DNA from: JAMXLO01 sp963812075
Lineage (GTDB): Bacteria; Pseudomonadota; Alphaproteobacteria; Acetobacterales; Acetobacteraceae
Reading direction: 5' to 3'
Length of the DNA: 64,000 nucleotides
Assembly (NCBI GenBank): GCA_963812075.1
Contig: CAWETN010000017.1
Location: 186,001 to 250,000, forward strand
The notes under the pieces were generated by a model. It had not been told where the DNA came from. It saw nothing but the letters and a program-made list of their open reading frames with translations, and made no database searches. Positions 48,597 through 57,941 of this stretch are shown here, one piece after another. The translations under genes and the position numbers were made by a program. Numbering within the stretch: the first letter of the stretch is position 1; every line of letters starts with the position of its first letter.

Positions 48597-49374
48597 CTAA
48601 CGGTTCTGCCAGTCCGGCCTGCGCTTCTCGGCGAATGCCTTCGGGCCTTCGACGTAGTCCTGACTGTCCAGATTCTCCTGCTGCGCCGGAAACACCGTGC
48701 GCATGGCGCGCTCCAGGGACGGTTCGTCCAGGCCGCGATAGGCTGCCTGCTTCGACGCGCGCACCGCCTTGGGCGAGCATTCCAGGATCTGAGCCGCCCA
48801 GCGTTTTGCCGCTTCCAGCGCCTGGCCCTGCGGCACCACCTCGGTGACGAAGCCGAGCTCGAAGCCCTCCCGCGCGCCCACACGGCGGCCGGTCAGGATC
48901 ATGCCCATCGCCTTCTTGCGTGGGATCATCCGCGGCAGGCGATGCACGCCGCCGCCGCCGGCGATCAGCCCGACGCGCGGCTCCGGCAGTGCGAACAGCG
49001 CGTTCTCCGCGGCGACGATGATGTCGCAGGCGAGCGCGGTCTCGAAGCCGCCGCCCATCGCCCAGCCGTTCACCGCGGCGATCAGCGGCTTGTCGAGGTC
49101 GAAGCGATGCGTGATGCCGGCGAAGCCGTTGCGGCCCATTGGGTCGCCGGCGGCCCGCGGCCTGCACCTTCAGGTCGTTGCCGGCCGAGAAGGCGCGCTC
49201 GCCGGCGCCGGTGACGATGCCCACCCACAGGTCGTCGCGCGCAGCGAACTCGTCCCACACCGCCGCCAGTTCGTCGTTCGCATCGGCGTGCAGCGCGTTC
49301 AGCACCTCAGGCCGGTTCAGCGTCACGATGCGGACCCGGCCCTCGTCCTGCACGATGCAGTATTTGTGCGTCAT
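48597..49374 (-). pseudogene. Enoyl-CoA hydratase/isomerase gene, frameshifted
   Basis: From ATG 49374 the crotonase fold starts normally (VRIVTLNRPEVLNALHADAN, AGERAFSAGNDLK). Near 49150 the frame shifts. The next frame gives MGRNGFAGITHRFDLDKPL, the oxyanion-hole block VNGWAMGGGFETALACD and the rest to 48597. Mended length is about 258 residues. The CoA-transferase gene upstream on the same strand suggests a shared acyl-CoA pathway. Confidence 0.85.
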
Positions 49375-49387
49375 CCGGAGAAAATCC

Positions 49388-49423
49388 CCTCCCCCAACCC
49401 CCTCCCGCAAGGGGAGGGGGAGG
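49388..49423. repeat. G/C-run hairpin between two acyl-CoA genes
   Basis: Arms cctccccc (49388-49395) and gggggagg (49416-49423) with a partly complementary interior. It is similar in character to the C/T-rich palindrome at 29978-30076 and probably a member of the same kind of dispersed element. Confidence 0.55.
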
Positions 49424-49431
49424 CGTGGCTG

Positions 49432-50661
49432 CTATCCTCCGATCACCGCGTCGTTCCGCAATCCACCGATCTTGCCTTCATCCATGTCCAGCCAGTCCGC
49501 CAGCACCTCGGCGTTGTGCTGGCCGAGCAGCGGCGCCGCCTTGACCGGCGGCGTCTTGCCGGAGAAGCGCACCGGCCAGCCGCTCATCGTGTAGTCGCCC
49601 ACCTGCGGGTGCTGCATCACCTGGCGGATGCCGCGCTTGACGAAGCTTTGGTCGTTGGCGAGCTCCATGGTGTCCATCACCGCGCCCGACGGGATGGTCG
49701 CCGCGCTCACCAGCCGCATCGCCTCGTGCTTGTCGTGCTGCTTCGTCCAGTTGGCGACGATGGCGTCCACCTCCTCGCGGTGCTGGGTGCGCGCGTCCGG
49801 CGTGTCGTACATCGGATCGCCCATCAGGTCCTCGCGGCCCATCACCTTCAGCAGGCGGTTCCAGTGCTCGGGATTGGCGCGGCTGCAATAGATGTAGACG
49901 TAATCGTTGGGCCCGCCGCCCTTGCACGGATACACCCCGATCGGCGGATTGCCGCCACCGACCGTCTTCGATCCGGCGCGTGGCGCGGCCTTGCCGGTGC
50001 GCTCCATGTAGGTGAAGGCGTTGCGGATGTAGTGCAGAATCGCGTCCTGCATCGCGAGCTGCAGGTGCTCGCCTTGCCCGGTGCGCTGGCGGCGGATATA
50101 GGCGCCGAGTACGGTGATCGCCATCAGCATCCCCGTGCCGGTGTCGCCGATGGTGGAGCCGGGCTTACAGGGCGGACCGTCCTCCTCGCCGGTGATGCTC
50201 ATCAGCCCGCCGGCCGCCTGCGCGATCATGTCGAACGCGAGGCTCTTCTCGAACGGGCTCCCGGCGCCGAAGCCCTTGGTCTGGCAGTAGATGATCGAGG
50301 GGTTGAGCGCGCGGATCACGTCCGGGCCGAGGCCGAGGCGCTCGATCGCGCCGGGGGCGAAGTTCTCGCAGAAGATGTCCGCCTTCTTCGCCATCTCCTT
50401 CACCAGCTCGACGCCGCGAGGGTCCTTCAGGTTGACGGTGACCGAGCGCTTGTTGGCGTTGTACTGCAGGAAGTAATAGGCGTCCTGGCCCGGTTTGCCG
50501 CCGGCGGTGCGGCCGGGGTCGCCCAGCTTCGGGTTCTCCACCTTCACCACATCGGCGCCCATCCAGGCCAGCGCCTCAGTGCACGACGGTCCAGCTTCGA
50601 ACTGGGTGAGGTCCAGCACCTTCACGCCGGTCAGACAGGTCTCAGGGCCATTGCTCGGCAT
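49432..50661 (-). CDS. CaiB/BaiF (family III) CoA-transferase
   Basis: A 409-residue formyl-CoA-transferase-like enzyme. The probable catalytic Asp is Asp173 in IGDTGTGM; the N-terminal CoA-binding region has LTQFEAGPSCTEALAWMGAD and NANKRSVTVNLKD. GGAGG lies eight bases before the ATG at 50661. It is paralogous to the fragment at 1-498. With the enoyl-CoA hydratase gene downstream it may activate and process a carboxylic acid; substrate unknown. Confidence 0.92.
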   Translation of the reverse strand: MPSNGPETCLTGVKVLDLTQFEAGPSCTEALAWMGADVVKVENPKLGDPGRTAGGKPGQDAYYFLQYNANKRSVTVNLKDPRGVELVKEMAKKADIFCENFAPGAIERLGLGPDVIRALNPSIIYCQTKGFGAGSPFEKSLAFDMIAQAAGGLMSITGEEDGPPCKPGSTIGDTGTGMLMAITVLGAYIRRQRTGQGEHLQLAMQDAILHYIRNAFTYMERTGKAAPRAGSKTVGGGNPPIGVYPCKGGGPNDYVYIYCSRANPEHWNRLLKVMGREDLMGDPMYDTPDARTQHREEVDAIVANWTKQHDKHEAMRLVSAATIPSGAVMDTMELANDQSFVKRGIRQVMQHPQVGDYTMSGWPVRFSGKTPPVKAAPLLGQHNAEVLADWLDMDEGKIGGLRNDAVIGG

Positions 50662-50692
50662 CACAACTCCTCCCGGAAAGTTAGCGAGGAGC

Positions 50693-51482
50693 CTACGACC
50701 GGCGGGGCCGGGCGTCGAGTTCTGCCGGCGCAGTTGATCCCGACTGCCGAATGGTCGTGTTGGTCTTCCGCTTAGCTGCTGAATTGCGAGAGGCCATGAA
50801 AGAGGAGAAATTGCGAGCAGGCATGATGGGAATACCGACTGCTGGTTCGCGGATTCTCATGTCACTGACGGCGGCAGTCACCACCGCTGCAATGACGTCC
50901 TGCCAGTTGGTCAGGAACAAGCCGAGGTCATATGCTTGCGAGGTCTTGTGGAACGGAATGACCAGGGACCTGGTTTGCTCCGGAAGCAGACAACAGGCCG
51001 CCGATTCGATCGGTATCATCGTCCCATAATTGGCCCCACCCAGTGAAGGCCTCGTAGTTTGCGTCCGAGTAGCCCCCCTGTGCCGGCGTGGGTGTGAAGA
51101 AAATGTGGGGTGCCGCCGACACAACCGACGCGCCGACCGACGTCGGCAGCCCGAACCACTTGATGGAGCTGCCGCTGACCGACACCAGCCGCCGCGAATA
51201 CTCGATCTGTTGCGAGGTAGGCACCAAGGGGGCCATGCCGGGAAGGCTCTCCGCTGCGGCGACGACCGACTGGAAGGTGTGTATCTGCGCGGTGACCTGT
51301 CCGATCAATGAGACGCGGCCAGTCGGCCAGACGCCCGGAACGTCAGACGTACCTCCGTCTTGACTGGCGATGCGGTCGAACAGATCGGTAATGGTCGCAA
51401 CCTCGGCACTCTGGTTCGGCAGCGGGGTGATCCCATTCCGCGTCCCGACGGGCGCACTGATGCTGACGGATTGGGTCGCCAT
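50693..51482 (-). pseudogene. Unrecognised protein gene with probable frameshift
   Basis: From ATG 51482 (AGGAAGG upstream) a Ser/Thr/Val-rich sequence runs to about 50990 (APVGTRNGITPLPNQSAEVA, ITDLFDRIASQDGG, YEAFTGWGQLWDDDTDRIGG). There the plausible frame changes, and a second frame gives RSLVIPFHKTSQAYDLGLFL, then NWQDVIAAVVTAAVSDMRI, ending at 50693. Without correction the protein is 184 residues and stops at 50928. Base composition is less GC-rich than the neighbours, hinting at transfer. No family recognised. Confidence 0.5.
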
Positions 51483-51591
51483 GAGCCTTCCTGGCCTGTC
51501 GCTGCGTGTAGCAGTCGAATGCGTGCTTGCCCCTTGGCTCCCCACATTGCTTGTCGGGGCGCCACTGTTGCAGGCAGCGGTGCGTGGCTCG

Positions 51592-52497
51592 CTACTGGTG
51601 CGTCCCCCGCCGCGCCGGCACGTATTGCTGAAACCACGGCACGGTCGCCGCCATCACCTGGCGGAACGCTTCGCCGGCATACACCTCGTAGTGGCCGAAG
51701 CCATGCAACGTCACCAGCTTCTTCGGCTCGCCGGCGCGCGCGTACATCGCCTTGCTCTCCTCCGGCGGCACGAGCCGGTCGTTGTCGCTGGTGATGAACA
51801 ACACCGGTCGCGGTGCGATCCGGTCCACCACCCATTCGGCGTTGAAGCCCAGTGTGTCGTCAACGAACTCCAGCGGGATCTGGCTCACTGCGCCCGGGTT
51901 GCCGCGCCGCTGTGCCGCCGCGAGTTCTGCCGACTGACGGTCGGGCAACAGGATGCCGGCGCGCTCGACGAAGTCCGACTGGCCCTGGGTCGCGCGCCTG
52001 ATCCGGTCGGCGGCCGACCGTTCGAGCAGATCGAAATACTCGTCGGGCCGTCGCACGCTGCGCATCCAGCGTCGACCGTTGCCCACGCCGACCACCGAGA
52101 CCACGCACTTCACCCGCGGATCGACCGCCGCGACCCACACCACGGTCGCTCCGCCATAGCTGGTGCCGTAGATGCCCAGCCGTTCCGCATCCACCGTCTC
52201 CTGCGCGGCGAGCCAGGTCAGTGCCGCCTGCGCGTCGGCGACGCGGCTGTAAGGTGCAAGGCGACTCTTCGGCCCCTCGCTGTCGCCCCAGCCCTTGTAG
52301 TCGAAGGTCATCACCACGTAGCCGGACTCGGCCAGCACGCGTGCGATGTCCGGCAGGTAGAGGGTTCGAACGCCGGTATAGCCGTGGCATAGCAGGATGC
52401 CGGCGCGCCGCGCGCCAGGCTCGAGGCCATCGGGCAGGAACAGGTCGCCCGCCAGCCTGATGCCCTCGCTGAAGAAGCTGACCGATCGGCTTTCCAT
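51592..52497 (-). CDS. Alpha/beta hydrolase (acyl-peptidase/esterase-like)
   Basis: A 301-residue hydrolase with nucleophile elbow GTSYGG, acid region TSDNDRLVPPEE, and catalytic His in GFGHYEVYAGE. The N-terminal LCHGYTGVRTLYLPDIARVL supplies the oxyanion loop. Cytoplasmic by appearance. Divergent from the PPOX and penicillin-acylase genes. The 109 bases between it and the unrecognised gene show nothing. Confidence 0.88.
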   Translation of the reverse strand: MESRSVSFFSEGIRLAGDLFLPDGLEPGARRAGILLCHGYTGVRTLYLPDIARVLAESGYVVMTFDYKGWGDSEGPKSRLAPYSRVADAQAALTWLAAQETVDAERLGIYGTSYGGATVVWVAAVDPRVKCVVSVVGVGNGRRWMRSVRRPDEYFDLLERSAADRIRRATQGQSDFVERAGILLPDRQSAELAAAQRRGNPGAVSQIPLEFVDDTLGFNAEWVVDRIAPRPVLFITSDNDRLVPPEESKAMYARAGEPKKLVTLHGFGHYEVYAGEAFRQVMAATVPWFQQYVPARRGTHQ

Positions 52498-52581
52498 GCT
52501 GTTCCTCGCTTGCTGATTTGCCCCGAGGGCGCGGGTTGCGGCACTGTCCGCGCCGGAACGGCAGGTGACAAGGAGCGGCAG

Positions 52582-52980
52582 ATGGCATCGATCCCCAATG
52601 AATACCTCGACCTCGTGCAGCAGAAGAAGGCGTTCGCCGGCCTCGCCACGCTGATGCAGGACGGCACGCCGCAGGTCACGCCGGTGTGGTTCGACTACAA
52701 CGGCAGCGTCATCCGCGTGAACAGCGCCAAGGGACGCACCAAGACGCGCAACATGAAGGAAGGCGCGCCGGTCGCGCTGTCGATCATGGATCCTGACAAC
52801 CCGTATCGCTACATGCAGATCCGCGGCAAGGTCACCCGTGTTACCGAGCAAGGCGCCGCCGCGCATATCGACTCGCTCGCCAAGAAATATCTCGGCCAGG
52901 ACAAGTATCCCTGGTCGCGTCCGGACGAAGTGCGCGTCACGTTCGAGATCACGCCGCAAGCCGTGCAGACGATGGGCTGA
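52582..52980 (+). CDS. PPOX-class flavin/F420-type split-barrel protein
   Basis: A 132-residue pyridoxamine-phosphate-oxidase-like split barrel (AGLATLMQDGTPQVTPVWFD, INSAKGRTKTRNM-type central block, YRYMQIRGKVTRV). Members bind FMN or F420 and reduce small substrates. AAGGAG precedes the ATG. Six bases separate its stop from the acylase gene, so they are an operon. Confidence 0.85.
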   Translation: MASIPNEYLDLVQQKKAFAGLATLMQDGTPQVTPVWFDYNGSVIRVNSAKGRTKTRNMKEGAPVALSIMDPDNPYRYMQIRGKVTRVTEQGAAAHIDSLAKKYLGQDKYPWSRPDEVRVTFEITPQAVQTMG

Positions 52981-52985
52981 CGCGC

Positions 52986-55142
52986 ATGAAACAGACGCGG
53001 CAGGTCGTCGGCGCGGTGGGCGGCCGCGTCGAGATCCTGCGTGACGGGTCCGGCATCCCGCACGTCTACGCCGCCAGCACGCAGGATCTCTATTTCGGTC
53101 TCGGCGTCGCAATGGCCGAGGACCGGCTGTGGCAGATGGATCGGCTGCGCCGGCGCGCGCTCGGCAGGCAGGCCGAGATCCTCGGGCCGGCCTACCTGGC
53201 GAGCGACATCGCGCACCTGACCGTCGGCATCGACCGGATCGCCGCGGGCGAAGCGGATGCGATGGACGACGCCACACGCGGCGTGGTCGCTTCGCTCGTC
53301 GCCGGAATCAACCGGCAGATCGAGCTGATGGGGCGTGACCTGCCGCTGGAGTTCGGCCAACTTGGCTACGAACCGGAGCCGTTCACCGTGCGCGACGTGG
53401 TGGCGATCGCGCGCGGCATCTGGTGGTCGCTGAACGGCCGCATCGACCGCATCGTCGCGGCCGAGGCAGCGCGGTTGCTTCCCGAGCAATTCCGTGGCCT
53501 GTACCTGACGCCGGAAGCCTCGGAGAACCGCGTGCTGCAGCACGCCGCCGGCACCGACGATGCGACCGGCAGCAACAACTGGGCGCTGCACGGTTCGCGC
53601 ACCACCGGCGGCAAGCCGGTGCTGTGCGGCGATCCGCACCAGCCGTTCTGGGTGCCGTCGTCCTGGTACGAATACGCACTGCACGGGCCCGAGGACGACG
53701 TGGCCGGTGCCGGGCATCCGGGCTTTCCCGGCCTGTGGTGGGGCAGCAATGGCCGCATCGCCTGGGCGATCACCAACAACATGGCATCCACGCGCGACCT
53801 CTATGTCGAGGAGGTCGATCCCGCCGATCCGCATCGCTATCGCGACGGCGACGCGTGGCGCACATTCGAGGAGCGGCGCCTCGACATCAAGGTGCGTGGC
53901 GCGGCGGCGCAGGCGCTGACCATCCGCTCGACGGCGCGTGGCCCGGTGGTGAACGCGCTGGTGCCGTCGCTCGACGCAGCCGGCGATCCGCCGCTGTCGC
54001 TGCGCTGGGTCGGCATGGAGCACATGGACGACATCCGGGCCTCGATCGCGGTCGGGCGGGCGCGCGACTGGACCGGCTTCCGCGCGGCGTTGCGCGACTG
54101 GTCGGTGGCGATCTTCAACTTCGTCTATGCCGATGCGGAGGGACATATCGGCTACCAGATGGCGGGGCGCATCCCGATCCGTGGTCGCGTGGTGCCGGGC
54201 TTCCGCGATGCCAACGACCCCGCCGATCGCTGGCGGGGCACCATTCCGTTCGACGACCTGCCGCATATGTTCGACCCGCCCAGCGGCTACGTCGCCAGCG
54301 CCAACCAGCGCATCGTGCCGGACGACTGGCAGCAGCCGATCTACGGCGCCTACTCGCAGGGGCATCGCGGCGTGCGACTCGACCAGGCGCTGGGGCACGG
54401 CACGCTGGACCAGGCGGCCAACATCGCGCTGCAGAACGATGTGAAGAACTGCCGTGCCGAGCGCCTGTGCCCGCACATCCTGCGGCATCTCGGCGCGGCC
54501 GAGCCGGTGGTCGCCCGGGTGCTGGGCGACTGGGACTATCGCTACGCGCTCACCGCCACCGCGCCGACGCTGTTCGAGGCGTTCATGGCGCTGTGGCAGC
54601 GCGAGGTGATCGGGCGGCACGTGCCGGAACGGCTGCTCGACCTGACGCATCAGCAGACCGGGCTCGCCGCCAGCCTGTTGGAGGACGCCGCGATCGACTA
54701 CTTCCCCGACGGCGTCGCGCCGCACGTCGCTGCTGTTGCGCAGTGCACACTGGCCACACTGCGTGCACGCCTGGGCGAGGACGAGGCGGCATGGCAGTGG
54801 GGCCGCGTGCATCAGGCGCACTGGCAGCATCCAGTGGGCGATGCGGCGTTCGACGTCGGACCGCGCGAGGTGGACGGCGGCTCGCACACGCTGCGCAACA
54901 CGGGTGGTGAACTGCCGCCGCATGCCGCCAGTTCCGGGGCCGAGTACCGCATTGTGGTGGACTTCACGACGCCTGACTCGTTCCTTGCGGTGCAGAACAT
55001 CGGCAACTCGGGCGTGCCGGGCAGCCCGCACTACCGCGACCAGTTCGAGCCGTGGCTGCGCGGCGAGTACCACGTCGTGCAGTTGCGCCGCGACCGGGTG
55101 GAGGCTGACTGCGAGAGCATTACCGCGATAGTACCACGCTGA
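52986..55142 (+). CDS. Penicillin-acylase family Ntn-hydrolase
   Basis: A 718-residue precursor that should self-cleave before Ser196 (ATGSNNWAL), which becomes the N-terminal nucleophile of the large subunit; Asn in the SNNW context and later TNNMAST fit the family. Members hydrolyse amides such as beta-lactam side chains or acyl-homoserine lactones. Unusually, there is no signal peptide at the N-terminus, so processing would occur in the cytoplasm unless a start is missed. Confidence 0.92.
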   Translation: MKQTRQVVGAVGGRVEILRDGSGIPHVYAASTQDLYFGLGVAMAEDRLWQMDRLRRRALGRQAEILGPAYLASDIAHLTVGIDRIAAGEADAMDDATRGVVASLVAGINRQIELMGRDLPLEFGQLGYEPEPFTVRDVVAIARGIWWSLNGRIDRIVAAEAARLLPEQFRGLYLTPEASENRVLQHAAGTDDATGSNNWALHGSRTTGGKPVLCGDPHQPFWVPSSWYEYALHGPEDDVAGAGHPGFPGLWWGSNGRIAWAITNNMASTRDLYVEEVDPADPHRYRDGDAWRTFEERRLDIKVRGAAAQALTIRSTARGPVVNALVPSLDAAGDPPLSLRWVGMEHMDDIRASIAVGRARDWTGFRAALRDWSVAIFNFVYADAEGHIGYQMAGRIPIRGRVVPGFRDANDPADRWRGTIPFDDLPHMFDPPSGYVASANQRIVPDDWQQPIYGAYSQGHRGVRLDQALGHGTLDQAANIALQNDVKNCRAERLCPHILRHLGAAEPVVARVLGDWDYRYALTATAPTLFEAFMALWQREVIGRHVPERLLDLTHQQTGLAASLLEDAAIDYFPDGVAPHVAAVAQCTLATLRARLGEDEAAWQWGRVHQAHWQHPVGDAAFDVGPREVDGGSHTLRNTGGELPPHAASSGAEYRIVVDFTTPDSFLAVQNIGNSGVPGSPHYRDQFEPWLRGEYHVVQLRRDRVEADCESITAIVPR

Positions 55143-55163
55143 CAGGCAGCCGCCGGAGCGAGG

Positions 55164-55988
55164 TCACCATCCCCCGTCCACGCCGATCGCCTGCCCGGTG
55201 ACGAACGCCGCGGCGTCGGACGCGAGATAGGCGATCATCGACGCCACCTCGTCCGGGGTGCCGAACCGCCCCACCGGAATGGCCTTGGAGCGCTCGCGGA
55301 ATCCGACCTCCAGATCGTCGCCGAACTCGCGCCGGTTGGTGCTGATCGCACGCGAGGTGCGAATCGGTCCGGGCAGCACCGCGTTCACCGTGATGCCGCA
55401 CGGCGCCAGATCGAACGCCAGCGACTTGGTGAACCCCACGATGGCCGCCTTCGACGCCGCATAGGTCGCGCGCTTCGCACCAGGGCGGAATGCCGCACGC
55501 GACGACACGCTGACGATGCGGCCCCATCCCGCCTTGCGCATCGCCGGCACCGCAGCGCGCGACATCAGGAAGCAGCCGCGCGCGTTCACGCCCATGGTCA
55601 GGTCCCAGGCCTCGACCGGCACCTCCTCGATCTCATTGCGGTCGGCACCCTGCGGCGCGCCGGCATTGTTCACCAGGATGTCCAGCCGGCCGTGGCGCCG
55701 CAGCACTTCATCCACCATGCGCGCCGCATCGGCCTCGACGCTGACATTGCCAAGTGTGGCGGACGCCGTGCCGCCGGCGTCGACGATCGCGCGTACCAGG
55801 CTCTCCACGCCGGTCCACCCCGGGTCCATGTCGCCCTGCATGTTGTGCTCGTTGGCGACGCCGGCGGCCGACACGTCGGACACCACGACGGTCACGCCGG
55901 CGGCGGCCAGCGCACGCGCGGTGGAGTTGCCGATGCCGATCGGCTTGCCGCAACCGGTGATCAACGCGACACGGGCTTGGGTCGGCAT
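55164..55988 (-). CDS. SDR family oxidoreductase
   Basis: A 274-residue short-chain dehydrogenase with a slightly unusual cofactor loop (TGCGKPIGIGNSTA), NNAGAPQGADRN, catalytic Ser in VSVSSRAAF and Tyr/Lys in YAASKAAIVG. The C-terminal GQAIGVDGGW is typical. Substrate unknown. Divergent from the aldo/keto reductase gene across a 79-base promoter gap. Confidence 0.9.
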   Translation of the reverse strand: MPTQARVALITGCGKPIGIGNSTARALAAAGVTVVVSDVSAAGVANEHNMQGDMDPGWTGVESLVRAIVDAGGTASATLGNVSVEADAARMVDEVLRRHGRLDILVNNAGAPQGADRNEIEEVPVEAWDLTMGVNARGCFLMSRAAVPAMRKAGWGRIVSVSSRAAFRPGAKRATYAASKAAIVGFTKSLAFDLAPCGITVNAVLPGPIRTSRAISTNRREFGDDLEVGFRERSKAIPVGRFGTPDEVASMIAYLASDAAAFVTGQAIGVDGGW

Positions 55989-56067
55989 GGCTTCCTCCGG
56001 TGCATTTGGTTGGCTGTGTCGGCTGGACTATACCGCCATCCGTCGGCAGGAGAGGAGAGACCGTGCC

Positions 56068-57063
56068 ATGGCCACGACCGAGAAGCTGGAACACCGCCCA
56101 CTCGGGCGCGACGGATTGTCGGTCTCGGCGATCGGACTCGGCTGCATGTCGCTGTCCGGCATCTACGGCGAGGCCGACGACGCGGCGTCGGAGGAGTTGA
56201 TCCGCCATGCGATCGACCAGGGCGTGGATCATCTCGATTCATCCGATATGTACGGCTGGGGCCATAACGAGCTGGTGATCGGCCGCGCGCTCAAGGGGCG
56301 GCGCGACAGTGTCGTGCTGGCAACCAAGTTCGGCCAGACGCAGAACCCCGGCGGTCCGAACGGGGTGAACGGTCGGCCGGAGTACGTGATGCAGGCCTGC
56401 GAGGCGAGCCTGCAGCGGCTCGGGGTCGAGGTGATCGATCTCTACTACCAGCATCGCGTCGATCCCTCGGTGCCGATCGAGGACACCGTCGGCGCGATGG
56501 CGAAGCTGGTGCAGCAGGGCAAGGTGCGGCACCTCGGCCTGTCCGAGGCTTCGCCCGCGACGATCCGCCGCGCCCATGCAGTGCATCCGATCGCGGCGGT
56601 GCAGACCGAGTATTCGCTGCTGTACCGCGCGGAAGCCGAAGAGACGCGCGAGACGACGCGCGGCCTCGGGATCAGCTTCGTCGCCTATGCGCCGCTGGGC
56701 CGCGGGTTCCTGACCGGCGCGATCCAGACCTTCGCCGATGTGGACGGGCGCCGCGCGGCGCATCCGCGGTTCCAGCAGGCGAACTTCGATCGCAACCGCG
56801 CGCTGGTCGCGCAAGTTGAGGCGGTCGCCAAGGAGAAAGGCTGTACGCCGGCACAGCTGACGCTCGCCTGGGTGCTGGCTCAGGGTCCCGATGTGGTGGC
56901 GATTCCGGGCACCCGCTATCCGCGCCGGCTGGACGAGAATCTGGGCGCTCTGCGGGTGAAGCTTTCGGCGGCCGACGTGGCGCGGGTTTCCGCGGCGGTT
57001 CCGAAAGGCGCAGCGGCGGGAACGCGGTATCCGGCGGGCGGGATGAAAGGTGTCTACGTGTAG
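56068..57063 (+). CDS. Aldo/keto reductase
   Basis: A 331-residue NADPH-dependent TIM-barrel reductase. The catalytic tetrad is visible: Asp and Tyr in LDSSDMYGWGHNE, Lys in VLATKFGQT, and His in YYQHRVDP. The C-terminal AIPGTRYPRRLDENLGAL binds NADPH phosphate. GGAGAGGAGAG precedes the ATG at 56068. Similar to YakC/Tas-like reductases; substrate unknown. Confidence 0.92.
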   Translation: MATTEKLEHRPLGRDGLSVSAIGLGCMSLSGIYGEADDAASEELIRHAIDQGVDHLDSSDMYGWGHNELVIGRALKGRRDSVVLATKFGQTQNPGGPNGVNGRPEYVMQACEASLQRLGVEVIDLYYQHRVDPSVPIEDTVGAMAKLVQQGKVRHLGLSEASPATIRRAHAVHPIAAVQTEYSLLYRAEAEETRETTRGLGISFVAYAPLGRGFLTGAIQTFADVDGRRAAHPRFQQANFDRNRALVAQVEAVAKEKGCTPAQLTLAWVLAQGPDVVAIPGTRYPRRLDENLGALRVKLSAADVARVSAAVPKGAAAGTRYPAGGMKGVYV

Positions 57064-57069
57064 GGCGCG

Positions 57070-57918
57070 CTACGCCGGTGCGGTGCCGCGCAGGCAAGTG
57101 CGGTGCAGCACCCGCGGGAACCGCGCCGCATCGAAGTTCGCGTCGGCGCGGTGCAGCAGGCAGCGGTTGTCCCACATCAGCAGATCGCCTGCCCGCCATT
57201 TGTGCCGGTAGACGAACCGCCCAGCGGTCGCGTGTGCCTCCAGCGCGGCAAGCCGGGCGCGACCTTCCGCCATCGGCCTGCCCTCGAAGTGCGAGGCGTG
57301 GACGCCCATGAACAGGCACTTTCGTCCAGTGTCGGGATGCACGCGCACGAGCTTATGGTGCATCGGCGGCGCATCGGCGATTTCCTCCGGCGTAGCGGTA
57401 CGGCCGTGCTTCTGCTGCGACAGTTCCCAGCTGTGGATCACGCGCAGGCCGTCGAGTTCCGCCTTCTCGGCCTCGCTCAGCGCTTCGTAGGCGGCATACA
57501 TATCGGCGAAGCAGGTGTCGCCCCCATCCGGCGGCATGATCACCGCGTGCAGGATGGTCGCCAGCGACGGTTCCGGACGGAACGACTTGTCGGTGTGCCA
57601 CTCCTGCGAGCCCACCTTGCCGCTGGGCTTCCTGTCGGGTCCCAGATTGGACACGGTGTGCACCAGCGGATTGTCGCTGCCGCGGTTGCGCGCGATGTGG
57701 CGTTCCAGCGTGCCGAACTGCTCGGTGAAGGCGATCTGCGCCTCCTTGCTCAGCCGCTGATCGCGGAAGCACAGCACCTGATGGCGGCAGAACGCGTCAT
57801 AGACCTCGCGTCGCGTCGCCGCGTCGAGCGGTTGGCTGAGGTCGAGGCCCCGCACCTCCGCTCCGAGCACCGCCGATAGTGGTCTGATTTCGAATGTCGT
57901 CGCAACATGCATGTCCAT
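57070..57918 (-). CDS. TauD/TfdA family 2-oxoglutarate dioxygenase
   Basis: A 282-residue Fe(II)/2-oxoglutarate oxygenase. Iron ligands are His-x-Asp in EWHTDKSF and the distal His in NRCLLHRADANFD; the 2-oxoglutarate Arg is in RVLHRTCLRG. Family substrates include taurine, alkyl sulfates and phenoxyacetates. Start 57918 or 57912, neither with a strong ribosome site. It ends six bases from the convergent aldo/keto reductase stop. Confidence 0.9.
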   Translation of the reverse strand: MDMHVATTFEIRPLSAVLGAEVRGLDLSQPLDAATRREVYDAFCRHQVLCFRDQRLSKEAQIAFTEQFGTLERHIARNRGSDNPLVHTVSNLGPDRKPSGKVGSQEWHTDKSFRPEPSLATILHAVIMPPDGGDTCFADMYAAYEALSEAEKAELDGLRVIHSWELSQQKHGRTATPEEIADAPPMHHKLVRVHPDTGRKCLFMGVHASHFEGRPMAEGRARLAALEAHATAGRFVYRHKWRAGDLLMWDNRCLLHRADANFDAARFPRVLHRTCLRGTAPA

Positions 57919-57941
57919 CGACGCATGTTACCGCAGCGCCG

